DNA of 64,000 nucleotides, taken from positions 1-64,000 of the forward strand of contig JAYRVH010000048.1 of assembly GCA_041918615.1 (NCBI GenBank), written 5' to 3'. This stretch comes from JAEUJM01 sp041918615. Its GTDB lineage: Bacteria; Actinomycetota; Acidimicrobiia; Acidimicrobiales; DATDAH01. This document shows, piece after piece, positions 16,829-25,441 of the stretch (position 1 is the stretch's first letter; the number at the start of each line of letters is the position of its first letter). The notes under the pieces are model-generated. The model worked only from the letters and a program-made list of their open reading frames with translations, did no database searches and was not told the DNA's origin. Both the position numbers and the translations under genes were made by a program.

Positions 16829-18076
16829 TCAGGCCGCCCCGCGGGCCGGCGACGGTGGTGCCGGTCGGGTGGGCGGCCCGTCGAAGAACCGGCCGGCGGC
16901 GAGCAGGACGGCCGAGAGGATCGCGACGGCCACGCCGGACACGACGAACGGCACGTGGCCGGTGCCGTTCCATGCGAGCCCCGCCCACACCCCGGCGACG
17001 AGGAGCCCGACGCCACTGATGGCGGCATGGATGCCGAGCGCCGTCGCCCGGTCGGTCGCGGGCACGAGGTCGGCCACCCACGCACGGCTCACCCCGTCGG
17101 TCAGGGCGGTGTAGGCCCCGTAGAGCGGGAGGAGCACCCACAGCCACCCCGGCCCGTCGGTGAGGCCGAACCCGAGGTACACGACCGAGAACACCACCAT
17201 GCCCAGCCCGAAGACCAGCCGCCGACCGAGGCGATCCGAGAACCGGCCCGCCGGGTAGCTGAGCGCGGCATAGGCGAGGTTGTAGAGGACGTAGAGGAAG
17301 GTGACGCCGGCGAAGCCCACGCCGAGGTCCTTCGCTCGGAGCAGCAGCAGCGTGTCGGGGAAGTTCACGAGGGCGAAGAGGCCGATGAACCCCATCACCC
17401 GCCAGTAGCGCCGGGGCAGCTGACGGGGCGCCCAGGGCCGGGTTTCGTGGCGGTGCGGGTGCGGGCGCTCGTGGATCAGCAGCACCAGCAGCGCGCTCAG
17501 CACGGCAGGGACGATGGCCAGCCAGAAGAGGGGCCGGAACCGCTGGCCCACGAGCTCGTACATGGCGAGGCCCAACAACGGGCCGACGACCGCTCCGGCG
17601 GTGTCGGCCGCCCGGTGGAACCCGAAGGCCCGGCCCCGGTTCGCCGGGGTGGTCTCGTCGGCGATGATGGCGTCGCGGGGCGGGCCGCGGAGCCCCTTGC
17701 CGACACGGTCGGTGACCCGGGCCACCAGCACCATCGGCCAGGCGAACGCGAGGGCGAGCAGGAACTTCCCGAAGGCCGAGAGGCCGTAGCCCGCTCCCAC
17801 CAGGGGCCGTCGATGGCGCAGGTCGGCGAGCCGGCCCGACAGCACCTTCATGGCCGACGCCGTGCCGTCGGCGAGGCCCTCGATCAGCCCGAGCACGGCC
17901 GGCGGCGCGCCCAGCACCCCGGTGACGAAGAACGGGAGGACCGGGTAGAGGATCTCCGACGCGGTGTCCTGGAGGAACGAGACCGCCGAGACCACGTAGA
18001 CGTTGCGGCTCAGCCGCTCGGGTCGTTCCTGTCGCTCCGGCCGCCCCGCCGGCCGCTCGTCGGTCGCCACCGTCAC
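16829..18076 (-). CDS. MFS transporter between two capA-like genes (about 415 aa)
   Basis: It has 12 predicted helices, starting with NVYVVSAVSFLQDTASEILY and GVLGAPPAVLGLIEGLADG. SGRLADLRHRRPLVGAGYGL corresponds to motif A, and VTDRVGKGLRGPPRDAIIAD is a conserved block of a widespread actinobacterial and proteobacterial MFS subfamily. The start is GTG 18076, with GTG 18070 as an alternative; AAGG lies just upstream. It ends 53 bases before copy 1 of capA, and copy 2 ends 79 bases upstream of it, all on the minus strand. Substrate unknown. Confidence 0.88.
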   Translation of the reverse strand: MTVATDERPAGRPERQERPERLSRNVYVVSAVSFLQDTASEILYPVLPFFVTGVLGAPPAVLGLIEGLADGTASAMKVLSGRLADLRHRRPLVGAGYGLSAFGKFLLALAFAWPMVLVARVTDRVGKGLRGPPRDAIIADETTPANRGRAFGFHRAADTAGAVVGPLLGLAMYELVGQRFRPLFWLAIVPAVLSALLVLLIHERPHPHRHETRPWAPRQLPRRYWRVMGFIGLFALVNFPDTLLLLRAKDLGVGFAGVTFLYVLYNLAYAALSYPAGRFSDRLGRRLVFGLGMVVFSVVYLGFGLTDGPGWLWVLLPLYGAYTALTDGVSRAWVADLVPATDRATALGIHAAISGVGLLVAGVWAGLAWNGTGHVPFVVSGVAVAILSAVLLAAGRFFDGPPTRPAPPSPARGAA

Positions 18077-18155
18077 ACCTTGGCACGACCACCCGCTCGG
18101 GCGAGCCGACCGAGGGACACGGACCGGAGCGGTGCTCCGATCGGGCAACCCCGCC

Positions 18156-19271
18156 TCAGCCGGGGAGCGCGCCTGCCGGGTGGGCCACGCCGTCGGCGGT
18201 CATCACGCCGATGGTCCGGTCCCACGACGCCCGCAGCTCTGCCTCGAAGGCCGCTCCGTCGGGCCCGGCCACGGTGGCGGCGACCGGCAGGATGGTGAAC
18301 GAGGAGAGATCGACCCACGTCGGGTTGACGGCGATGTCGAACCGCCAGTGCCGGGCGCCGGCGTCGCGGACCGCCCGGACACGGACGATGACCCCGTCGC
18401 GGGCGTCGGTGTCGGACATGTTCGACAGCAGGTTCCCGAGGCCGAAGATCACCGGCACCCCGTTGAGCCGGCGGATCGGCTGCACCACGTGGGCGTGATG
18501 GCCGACGATCAGGTCGAACGCGCCGCTGGCGGTCAACTGCTCGGCCAGCGCGAGCTGGTCGGGAGTCGGATCGTGCTGGTACTCGATGCCCCAGTGGAGG
18601 CTGGCCACCACCAGGTCGGCGCCGGCCTGCCGGGCCGCGCGGGCCGCGGCGATGAGGCCGCCGGGGTTGAGGGTGCGCACCCGCCATGGCGTGTCGGGCA
18701 CGTAGCCGTTGAACCCGAACGCGGCCGACACCTGGCCCACGACGACCCCGTCGGCCGTCTCGTACAACACCGGGGCCGCCTGCTCGTCGGCGGTCCGGGC
18801 CGTGCCCGAATGGCCGACGTGGTTGGCGTCCAGCACATCGAGGGTGGACACGACGCCGGCGGCCGCCTGGTCGAGGCTGTGGTTCGAGGCGGTCGAGCAG
18901 CCCTCGTAGCCCGCCGACTCGATCGCCTGGCCCATCTCCCGCGGTCCGCTGAAGGCCGGGTAGCCCGCGATCAGGGAGTTGTCGGCCGACACGGGCACCT
19001 CGAGGTGGCACACGGCCACGTCGACCTTCGACAGAAGGGGCCGGACCCGGTCGAACATCGGCCGGAAGTCGTAGGCGACCCCCGATGCCGCACCGTACGC
19101 CTGCGCCTGGGCCACCACCGGGCCGTGCGGCAGCAGGTCGCCGGTGAAGGCCATCGTCACGCGTTCCGGCAGGCGAGCGGTCGGGTCGGTGGCCGTGCCG
19201 CAGGCGGTGCCGACCAGCCCCAGCAGGGTGAGCGCGACGAGCACAGCGGTGATCCGGCGGCCAGAGCGCAC
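18156..19271 (-). CDS. CapA-family lipoprotein, copy 2 (371 aa)
   Basis: A signal peptide ends LGLVGTACGTA with Cys at about residue 24 as the lipidation site. The same PGA_cap blocks as in copy 1 occur in order: MAFTGDLLPHGPVVAQAQAY, CHLEVPVS, YEGCSTASNHSLDQ, LVVASLHWGIEYQ and VGHHAHVVQPIRRLNGVPV. The two proteins are very similar across the whole domain and differ mainly in the linker after the Cys, so they are a recent duplication. TAGGGT six bases before GTG 19271 matches copy 1, meaning that the promoter was duplicated too. Confidence 0.87.
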   Translation of the reverse strand: MRSGRRITAVLVALTLLGLVGTACGTATDPTARLPERVTMAFTGDLLPHGPVVAQAQAYGAASGVAYDFRPMFDRVRPLLSKVDVAVCHLEVPVSADNSLIAGYPAFSGPREMGQAIESAGYEGCSTASNHSLDQAAAGVVSTLDVLDANHVGHSGTARTADEQAAPVLYETADGVVVGQVSAAFGFNGYVPDTPWRVRTLNPGGLIAAARAARQAGADLVVASLHWGIEYQHDPTPDQLALAEQLTASGAFDLIVGHHAHVVQPIRRLNGVPVIFGLGNLLSNMSDTDARDGVIVRVRAVRDAGARHWRFDIAVNPTWVDLSSFTILPVAATVAGPDGAAFEAELRASWDRTIGVMTADGVAHPAGALPG

Positions 19272-19359
19272 CGCGCGACCCTATGACCCCGGGGCGCCGA
19301 CGGCTCAGCGGGTGGCCAGCGGCGGCCCGTCCGACGGTGCCACGCGCCATGATCTGACC

Positions 19360-20523
19360 ATGAGCATCCGCCACCGCTTCCCGGGACTGTCCGACGGCTG
19401 GGCCCGCCTCGACGGGGCGGCCGGCACCCTGATGGCCGACACCGCCATCGACGCCATGGCCGACTTCATGCGCTCGCCGGCGGCCAGCAACCTGGGGGGC
19501 GCGTTCCGTGCGAGCGACGCCTGTGCCGAGGTGGTCGCCGGGGCCCGAGGCGCGGTCGGCAGGTTGCTCGGCGCCTCGGCGGACCAGGTGGTGTTCGGCC
19601 CCAACTCGACCACGCTGATGATGGCCTACACCCGGGCGCTCGGTCGCACGATCGGGCCCGGCGACCGCATCGTGTGCACCCAGCTCGACCACGACGCCAA
19701 CATCTCGCCCTGGATGCTGATGGCCGCGGACCGTGGCGCCGAGGTGGTGCTCTGGCCGCTGGCACCGTCGGGGAACCTGGAGCTCGATGACCTGGCCCGG
19801 CTGCTCGACGCCGGCGGTGGCGGGCCGGTCCGCTGGGTCGCCCTGTCCGGGGCGTCCAACCTCACCGGCGCGGTGCCACCGATCGCCGCCGCCGTCTCGC
19901 TCGCCCACGGAGCCGGCGCGCGCGTCCACCTCGACGCCGTGGCCCGGGTGCCGCACCTGCCGACGATCCACACCGCCCTCGGGGTCGACTCGCTGATGTC
20001 CTCTGCCTACAAGTGGTTCGGGCCCCACGTCGGTGCCCTGGTGCTGTCGCACGAGCTGCTCGACACCGTCGAGCCCTACCGGGTACGCCCCGCCGACTAC
20101 CAGGGACCGCCCCGCTTCGAGACCGGTACCCCTGCCTTCGAGTCGCTGGCCGGGGTGACCGGGGCCGCCGCGTTCATGGCCGAGACCTCGTCAGCCGCGA
20201 CCGCCGCCCACGAGGAGTCCCTGCTCGACCGCCTCGAGCACGGGCTGGCCGAGGTGCCCGGCGTGACCGTCCACGCGCCGACGGCGGGTGCGGAGCGGGC
20301 ACCGACCACGATCTTCAACGTGGGCGACCGCGCCCCGGCCGAGGTTGCCGCCGATCTGGCCCGCCGAGACGTCGCCGTCTGGCACGGCCACTGCTACGCC
20401 ATCGAGCTGATCGACGCCCTCGGCCTCGCCGACCGGGGTGGTGCGGTGCGGGCCAGCATCGTCCGCTACAACGAAGCGTCCGACATCGACCGCCTGCTCG
20501 AGGCCGTCGAGGCCTCGTGCTGA
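19360..20523 (+). CDS. Cysteine desulfurase-like aminotransferase class V (387 aa)
   Basis: From ATG 19360, SIRHRFPGLSDGWARLDGAAGT opens the fold. VFGPNSTTLMMAYTRALGR contacts the phosphate of PLP, THLD-type sequence is seen as CTQLDHDANISPW, and SSAYKWFGPHVGAL carries the Lys that binds PLP. It matches the cysteine desulfurase-like family (TIGR01976) of about 390 residues, related to SufS/CsdA but lacking a proven sulfur role. The reactive Cys loop of SufS is not obvious; HGHCYAIELIDAL near the C-terminus has a Cys in about the right place. CATGAT six bases before the ATG supports this start. No suf or isc genes are nearby. Confidence 0.85.
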   Translation: MSIRHRFPGLSDGWARLDGAAGTLMADTAIDAMADFMRSPAASNLGGAFRASDACAEVVAGARGAVGRLLGASADQVVFGPNSTTLMMAYTRALGRTIGPGDRIVCTQLDHDANISPWMLMAADRGAEVVLWPLAPSGNLELDDLARLLDAGGGGPVRWVALSGASNLTGAVPPIAAAVSLAHGAGARVHLDAVARVPHLPTIHTALGVDSLMSSAYKWFGPHVGALVLSHELLDTVEPYRVRPADYQGPPRFETGTPAFESLAGVTGAAAFMAETSSAATAAHEESLLDRLEHGLAEVPGVTVHAPTAGAERAPTTIFNVGDRAPAEVAADLARRDVAVWHGHCYAIELIDALGLADRGGAVRASIVRYNEASDIDRLLEAVEASC

Positions 20524-20625
20524 GCACGGCGCCTCGAGAAGCGGGCGCCGGTCCGGTGCGACGACCGGGGGACGACGGGCGCCGGAACACAGCCGTCGTG
20601 CGGCACACCCGCCGAGCGCGAACCC

Positions 20626-20647
20626 GCCGGCTGACGGGTCAGCCGGC
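20626..20647. terminator. Perfect 10-2-10 hairpin between convergent genes
   Basis: GCCGGCTGAC and GTCAGCCGGC pair completely around GG. The hairpin lies five bases after the end of the vapC-like gene and 100 bases after the aminotransferase stop, so it could end both transcripts. No T-run follows, as is usual in such GC-rich genomes. Confidence 0.6.
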
Positions 20648-20651
20648 CCGC

Positions 20652-21044
20652 TCAGCAGCGGTGGGCCACGACGGCGGGGTCGATCCGCAAGAGGTCTTCG
20701 GGGTCGCTGGTGACCACCGGTGCCCGATGCCGGCGGGCGACGAGCACGACCGACGCGTCGACGATGTCGGAGGTCTGGCTCAGACCGCACACCGCGCCGA
20801 CCCCCTGGGCCTCGGACAGGTCGAGCGCGTCGATCGTCACACGGCGCGACCTCACCAACCGGGCGAGGCGCACCTGGCGGCTGCCGTCACGCCACACCTG
20901 GGCCACCACGCCGGCTGGTATGTGCAGGGAACGGCCATGCTCGAGGCACAACTCGATCAGGGTGACCACGCGGCGGTCGGACCGCTCGAACCCGATCAGC
21001 GCGCCGCTGTCGAGCACTAGAGACCCAGGACGTTGCGAGCCCAT
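20652..21044 (-). CDS. vapC: PIN-domain ribonuclease, VapC-like toxin (130 aa)
   Basis: From ATG 21044 the protein has LVLDSGALIGFER, with the first metal-binding Asp at residue 12, then LHIPAGVVAQVWRDG, and TSDIVDASVVLVARRH with the Asp pair of the PIN active site. APVVTSDPEDL is the final acidic block. Relatives cleave tRNA or rRNA. It overlaps the upstream antitoxin by 28 bases, so the pair forms one transcript. A longer upstream frame exists but is the antisense/other-frame extension through the antitoxin gene. Confidence 0.85.
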   Translation of the reverse strand: MGSQRPGSLVLDSGALIGFERSDRRVVTLIELCLEHGRSLHIPAGVVAQVWRDGSRQVRLARLVRSRRVTIDALDLSEAQGVGAVCGLSQTSDIVDASVVLVARRHRAPVVTSDPEDLLRIDPAVVAHRC

Positions 21045-21244
21045 GCTTGCTCTTCTTCGGTGGCCGGTCCCATCTCGGCGCGCATCTCGGCCAGGAGCGC
21101 GGGAAGGTCGTCCCTGGTCGCCTTTTCGTGCATGGCCTGATCGACCCACGCGCTGACCGACGACGCCGCGCCCGTCGCGACCTGTTCCGCGGCTGCCTCG
21201 AGCACCTCGGGTTGGACACTCACGGTGATCCTCGCTTTCTGCAT
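21017..21244 (-). CDS. vapB: Ribbon-helix-helix antitoxin, VapB-like (75 aa)
   Basis: ATG 21244 begins MQKARITVSVQPEVLEAAAE, a strand followed by a helix as in CopG/RHH DNA-binding proteins. SVSAWVDQAMHEKA is the second helix. The C-terminal part (LPALLAEMRAEMGPATEEE) would wrap the toxin. TATGAT lies exactly six bases upstream, so the message is probably leaderless; the longer frame to 21322 is not needed. RHH antitoxins usually repress their own promoter. Confidence 0.82.
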   Translation of the reverse strand: MQKARITVSVQPEVLEAAAEQVATGAASSVSAWVDQAMHEKATRDDLPALLAEMRAEMGPATEEEQAWARNVLGL

Positions 21245-21259
21245 ACGATCATCATACGA
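21242..21259. promoter_or_regulatory. vapBC promoter with direct repeat CATACGA
   Basis: CATACGA occurs at 21242-21248 and 21253-21259, spaced 11 bases, one helical turn. On the minus strand the sequence contains TATGAT (21256-21251), a -10 box six bases before the vapB ATG. One repeat covers the start codon and the other the -10, a good position for repression by RHH dimers, which often bind repeats one turn apart. Confidence 0.55.
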
Positions 21260-21321
21260 ATGGCGCGCATGATTCATCGTGCCACGACACCGACAATGAC
21301 TGGAATATCCTGAAACAACCA

Positions 21322-23184
21322 CTACCAGGGGTCGACGGGGTGCTTCCGCGTCGACCGCGGCGGCGCCGGCGGCACCGCTCGCAGGGTGTTCACAATGCGC
21401 CGGCGCGAGTCGGCGGGGTCGATCACGTCGTCGATCTCGAAGTGGCTGGCCATGTTCAGGGCCTTGCCGTGCTCGTAGGCGCGGGCCACGAGGCGGTCGA
21501 ACTCGGCGCGGCGCTCGTCGGGGTCGGCGATCGCCTCGAGCTCACGGCGAAAGCCCAGTTGCACCGCCCCCTCGAGGCCCATGCCGCCGAACTCGCCGCT
21601 GGGCCAGGCCACCGTGAACAGCGGCCGGCGAAAGCTTCCGCCGGCCATCGCCTGCGCGCCGAGGCCGTAGCCCTTGCGCAGCACGATCGTGAAGAACGGC
21701 ACGGTGAGGCTCGCCCCCGTGACGAACATACGGCTGAAGTGACGCACCTGGGCCTGCTCCTCGGCCTCGGGGCCCACCATGAAACCGGGCGTGTCGCAGA
21801 GGAACAGCAGCGGCAGGTCGTGGGCATCGCACAACTGCATGAACCGGGCGGCCTTGTCGGCCCCGTCGCGGTCGATGGCCCCGCCGAGGTGGGCAGGGTT
21901 GTTGGCGATGACGCCCAGCGGGCGGCCCTCGACGCGCACCAGCGCCGTGACCATGCCCTCGCCGAACCGGGGGCGGAGCTCGAGCACCGAGTCGGTGTCG
22001 GCCAGCGTGACCAGCACCTCGCGGACGTCGTAGACCCGGCGCCGGTTCTCGGGGATCAGCTCGCGCAGGCGACGTTGGTCGGCACACTTCCCGTCGCCCA
22101 ACGGACCCTGGAAGTAGGACAGGTACTGCTTGGCCACACCGACGGCCTCGGCCTCGTCGGCCACGACGGCGTCGATCACACCGTTGGGCGCCTGCACCGA
22201 CGTCGGCCCGACGGCCTCGGGCGGGAACGTGCCCAGCCCCCCGCCCTCGATCATGGCGGGCCCACCCATGCCGATGTTCGCGTCGACGGTGGCGATGATC
22301 ACGTCGCAGCAGCCGAGCAGCGCGGCGTTGCCCGCGAAGCACCGGCCACTGACGATGCCGATGGTGGGCACGAGCCCGCTCAGGCCGGCGAACAGGGCGA
22401 AGGCCAGGCAGTCGAGGCCCGCCACCACGGGCGAGTCGGTGTCGCCGGGCCGCCCGCCACCACCCTCGGCGAACAGCACGACCGGCAGGCGGAGGCGCTC
22501 GACCAGGTCGAAGAGCCGGTCCTTCTTGGCGTGGTTCTGCTGGCCCTGCGTGCCGGCGAGGACCATGTAGTCGTAGGACACCACCGCGCACCGCGACCGC
22601 TCGTCGTCGAAGTGGTCGCCGTTCACCCTTGCCGTACCGCCGATCAGCCCGTCGGCAGGCGTGCGGGCGATGAGCTCATCGAGCGACCGGCGGCTGCGCT
22701 GGGCGGCGATCACCAGCGAGCCGTACTCCTCGAACGAGCCGGGGTCGCACAGGTCGGCCAGGTTCTCACGGGCGGTGCGGTGCCCCGTGCCGTGCCGGCG
22801 CTCGACCGCCTCGGGGCGTGCCGCGTCGCGGGTTCGACCCTGGCGATCGAGCACCTCGGCCAGGTCCTCTCGGACGGTGTCGCCATGCCCGTCGCCGTGC
22901 CCCTCCCCGGGGCCCGCCTGTCCACCGGGCTCCCGTTCGTCCGCCGACGCCCCCGCCCGCAGCATGATCAACGGGTCGTCGGTCTGGACGAGGTCGCCCA
23001 CCGCTGCGTCGATCCACTCGACCACGCCCGCCACGCCCGCCGCGACCGGGTGCTCCATCTTCATCGACTCGACGACCGCCACCACGGTGGAACGGCCCAC
23101 GGTTCCGCCCACCGGCACGGGCAGGCTCACGACCGTGCCCTGCAGCGGGCTGCGCACGACAGCCGTCTCGGGCGGCTCTGGCAT
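21322..23184 (-). CDS. Acyl-CoA carboxylase: biotinyl domain fused to carboxyltransferase (620 aa)
   Basis: The N-terminus (residues 8-80) is a biotinyl-carrier domain with VVAVVESMKMEHPVAAGVAG; the Lys in ESMKMEHP is the biotinylation site. A charged Gly/His linker at about 80-130 follows. The rest is a carboxyltransferase (PF01039) with GLIGGTARVNGDHF, VLFAEGGGGRPGDTD, the oxyanion-type GGCD-like GCCDVIIATVDANIGMGGPA, and LCDTPGFMVGPEAEEQ. Actinobacteria normally fuse the carrier to biotin carboxylase instead. No biotin carboxylase gene is in this window. ATG 23184 overlaps the stop of the upstream gene by one base (TGATG), so translation is coupled. Confidence 0.9.
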   Translation of the reverse strand: MPEPPETAVVRSPLQGTVVSLPVPVGGTVGRSTVVAVVESMKMEHPVAAGVAGVVEWIDAAVGDLVQTDDPLIMLRAGASADEREPGGQAGPGEGHGDGHGDTVREDLAEVLDRQGRTRDAARPEAVERRHGTGHRTARENLADLCDPGSFEEYGSLVIAAQRSRRSLDELIARTPADGLIGGTARVNGDHFDDERSRCAVVSYDYMVLAGTQGQQNHAKKDRLFDLVERLRLPVVLFAEGGGGRPGDTDSPVVAGLDCLAFALFAGLSGLVPTIGIVSGRCFAGNAALLGCCDVIIATVDANIGMGGPAMIEGGGLGTFPPEAVGPTSVQAPNGVIDAVVADEAEAVGVAKQYLSYFQGPLGDGKCADQRRLRELIPENRRRVYDVREVLVTLADTDSVLELRPRFGEGMVTALVRVEGRPLGVIANNPAHLGGAIDRDGADKAARFMQLCDAHDLPLLFLCDTPGFMVGPEAEEQAQVRHFSRMFVTGASLTVPFFTIVLRKGYGLGAQAMAGGSFRRPLFTVAWPSGEFGGMGLEGAVQLGFRRELEAIADPDERRAEFDRLVARAYEHGKALNMASHFEIDDVIDPADSRRRIVNTLRAVPPAPPRSTRKHPVDPW

Positions 23185-23987
23185 CAGGCCGGCACCGCCG
23201 GGGGCGGTACGTCCGAGAGCAGGGACAACTGGGGGATGCTGGACGGCGGCGGGAGGTCGGCACCCTCGGGGGCGAAGGCGATGGTGTAGGCCTCCAGGTC
23301 GTTCTCGAACCGCAGGCCCGACAGGTCCTCGGTGAAGACCTCGGGGTCGGTGCTTCCCGCGAGGGTGGCGTCGGGCCAACGTGCCACCTGGAGGACCGCC
23401 GGCTCGCCGTCGCAGGTGTCGTCGCCTTCGCTGAAGGTCCGACCGTCATCGAGGGTGAGGCGGTCGTCGGTGAGCGACGCCCCCATGGCGCCGAGGAACA
23501 CGCCGAGGGTGGCGTTGGCCCCGGCCGCTTCGGGGAAGAAGGGGTGGATGTGGATCACCCCGTCGCTGTGCGAGTGGATTCCCGCCGGATCGTCCTCGCT
23601 CGTGAAGGGCGGCTCGAAGCGGTCGCCGCAGATGGCGACCCCGTAGGCCGAGTGCCAGTGATCCTGGTTCGCCACGGGTGGCTCGTCGGTCGCGTAGGGC
23701 CCCGGCAGCACGGATGGCTGACGGCCGGACGGGCCGGCGGTGGGGTCGCCCGAGCGCGCCGCGGTGACCACGATGACCAGCGCGGCCACGGCGCTCCCGA
23801 GCATGGCGACCACGACCAGCACCGCCAGGACGACCATGCCCGCGCTCCACTCGCGACGGAGCGGCGGTTCGAGCGCGTCGCCGTCCTCCCCGAACCAGTC
23901 CGACGGCGGGAACGGCGGAGGCGGGGGTGGTGCGGGCGGTGGGGGTGCGGGCGGTGGTGGAGGAAGCGCCGAGTCACTCATGGTCAC
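23184..23987 (-). CDS. Membrane-anchored protein with His-rich extracellular domain (267 aa)
   Basis: A Pro-rich cytoplasmic start is followed by one transmembrane helix at about 50-75 (GMVVLAVLVVVAMLGSAVAA). The outer domain begins DHWHSAYGVAICGDRFEPPF and includes GIHSHSDGVIHIHPFFPEA, a cluster of six His that looks metal-binding. This conserved domain occurs in many actinobacterial hypothetical proteins; I know of no assigned function. It is translationally coupled to the carboxyltransferase fusion gene downstream. ATG codons at 23987 and 23981 are both possible starts. Confidence 0.75.
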   Translation of the reverse strand: MTMSDSALPPPPPAPPPPAPPPPPPFPPSDWFGEDGDALEPPLRREWSAGMVVLAVLVVVAMLGSAVAALVIVVTAARSGDPTAGPSGRQPSVLPGPYATDEPPVANQDHWHSAYGVAICGDRFEPPFTSEDDPAGIHSHSDGVIHIHPFFPEAAGANATLGVFLGAMGASLTDDRLTLDDGRTFSEGDDTCDGEPAVLQVARWPDATLAGSTDPEVFTEDLSGLRFENDLEAYTIAFAPEGADLPPPSSIPQLSLLSDVPPPAVPA

Positions 23988-24065
23988 CCACGAGTCTGGC
24001 CCAGACGCGACCGGGCACCACCCGGGGGGTGCGGTGACGGCGGAGCGGTGCGATCATGGCAGGCC

Positions 24066-24353
24066 ATGTCGGTCACCCAGACGTCCCCCGTCATCACCGT
24101 CCGGCCATCGGACCCCGAGCTCGAGGAGGGCCCGCCGTCGGTGGCCCACATCGTGAAGGTGGCGCCCGGCGAGGACGCCCAGGCCAAGGTGCTCGAGGCC
24201 AGGGTCACCGGCACGCCCGTCGAGGCGCTGTGCGGGTTCGTCTGGGTGCCCTCACGAGATCCCCGGAGCCTGCCGCTGTGCCAGGCCTGCAAAGAGGTCT
24301 ACGACCTGTACCGCATGTCGAACGACGGCCTGCGCGACCGCCCCGGCGACTGA
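24066..24353 (+). CDS. DUF3039 protein (95 aa)
   Basis: From ATG 24066 the product has VAHIVKVAPGEDAQAKVLEA and ALCGFVWVPSRDPRSLPLCQ, then ACKEVYDLY. The C-x(n)-C-x2-C arrangement suggests a zinc ribbon. It matches DUF3039, an actinobacterial family of about 90 residues of unknown role, often found near housekeeping genes. GATCAT eight bases upstream may be the -10 of a leaderless transcript. The much longer frame to 23544 runs antisense to the neighbouring gene and is not coding. Confidence 0.85.
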   Translation: MSVTQTSPVITVRPSDPELEEGPPSVAHIVKVAPGEDAQAKVLEARVTGTPVEALCGFVWVPSRDPRSLPLCQACKEVYDLYRMSNDGLRDRPGD

Positions 24354-24374
24354 ACGCGACCGACCGAAGGCGGC

Positions 24375-24905
24375 TCAGCCGTCCTGGTGGCCGGGGTCGG
24401 CCGCCGGTTCGTCCATGTGGAAGGTGAACATGCGGTGGGGCGTGATGCGTGCGTAGGACGCGGTGACCCCCCACTCCCAATTGTCCCACCAGTCCTCGCC
24501 GTAGTGCCCGAGCACGCAGTCGCGGAAGCCGGGCACCTCGGGATCGTCCGCCGGCACCTCCTCGGCCACACCGTGAACGGTGACCGACAGGTGCTCACCC
24601 GGCAGGTACCCCGCGCTCACCGCCGGCCGGGCCCGCAGGTGGGCGAACCGGACCGAGTCCGGCGACGAGCCGAACCAGAAGCGCCCGTGGTAGAAGAAGC
24701 CGTCCACCGGGCCGACCACCGGCCGCCCGTCCGCGGTGACGGTGGCCAGGCTGAGCAGGCACATGCCCTGGAGGCGCTCGGCCACCTCGGCCGCGCCCAG
24801 ACGCCGGTCGGGCGTGTGGACACGCAGCAGGTGGGGGCCGGCGGAGGCGTAGCTCTCGTCGAGCACCGCCTGCACCCTGGCCAGGTCGTCGGGGGTCTCG
24901 TCCAT
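24375..24905 (-). CDS. Pyridoxamine 5'-phosphate oxidase-family protein (176 aa)
   Basis: Residues 45-150 form a split-barrel flavin-binding domain: MCLLSLATVTADGRPVVGPV, DGFFYHGRFWFGSSPDSVRF and HLRARPAVSAGYLPGEHLSV are the strands that hold FMN or F420 in this fold. The C-terminus PHRMFTFHMDEPAAD is also typical. Actinobacterial members bind FMN, F420 or heme; the cofactor cannot be settled here. The start is ATG 24905, preceded directly by AGGGGGG. The upstream frame overlaps the neighbouring gene. Confidence 0.85.
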   Translation of the reverse strand: MDETPDDLARVQAVLDESYASAGPHLLRVHTPDRRLGAAEVAERLQGMCLLSLATVTADGRPVVGPVDGFFYHGRFWFGSSPDSVRFAHLRARPAVSAGYLPGEHLSVTVHGVAEEVPADDPEVPGFRDCVLGHYGEDWWDNWEWGVTASYARITPHRMFTFHMDEPAADPGHQDG

Positions 24906-24946
24906 CCCCCCTCTTGTACCAGAGCCTCGCCGGGGAGTGATGCGGC

Positions 24947-25330
24947 TCAGGTTCCGGGGCAGGTGGTGTCGAGCTCGACGACCGAGACGAGCACGACGTC
25001 GGCGCCCCAGGTCACGCGCCAGGTGGTGGAGCACTGGGCGGCCGAACCGTCGGGCGAGCACGACACCGTGACGGTGCCCGTGACCTGCACGCTCGCGGGA
25101 CGGCTCGGGTCGACGATCGTCAACGGCTGGTAGGTGTTCCCGGCGAAGCCCGACATCCAGTCGACGTTCTCCGCGCCGGTGCAGAGCCACGCCACCGTGA
25201 AGGCCGGCTGGCAGCCCTCGCCGCACGAGACCTGCGGTGCGACGCGGAGTCCCTGCTGGGGCGAGCCGTCCGCGCCGACGCGGACGGCGTCGCCCAGGTG
25301 GCACCAGGCGATGCAGCGCTTCGCGGTCAT
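24947..25330 (-). CDS. Hypothetical Cys-containing protein (127 aa)
   Basis: The protein has eight Cys, including CIAWC, VSCGEGC and QCSTTW, and a closing ELDTTCPGT, consistent with several disulphides in an extracytoplasmic beta-rich domain (VQVTGTVTVSC, STTWRVTWGADVVLVSVVEL). However, no signal peptide is seen from ATG 25330, so either the true start is different or the protein is cytoplasmic. I recognise no family. Codon use fits the genome. Confidence 0.5.
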   Translation of the reverse strand: MTAKRCIAWCHLGDAVRVGADGSPQQGLRVAPQVSCGEGCQPAFTVAWLCTGAENVDWMSGFAGNTYQPLTIVDPSRPASVQVTGTVTVSCSPDGSAAQCSTTWRVTWGADVVLVSVVELDTTCPGT

Positions 25331-25441
25331 CAGCGGCGTTCGACGGGTTGAGGAGCCACGCCATGATTGTCGCCGTTCCGGGCGCCGCTCGCGGGGATCA
25401 CCCCGGCACAGGTGCGATGCGTGCCGCCCCGCCCTCGATGT

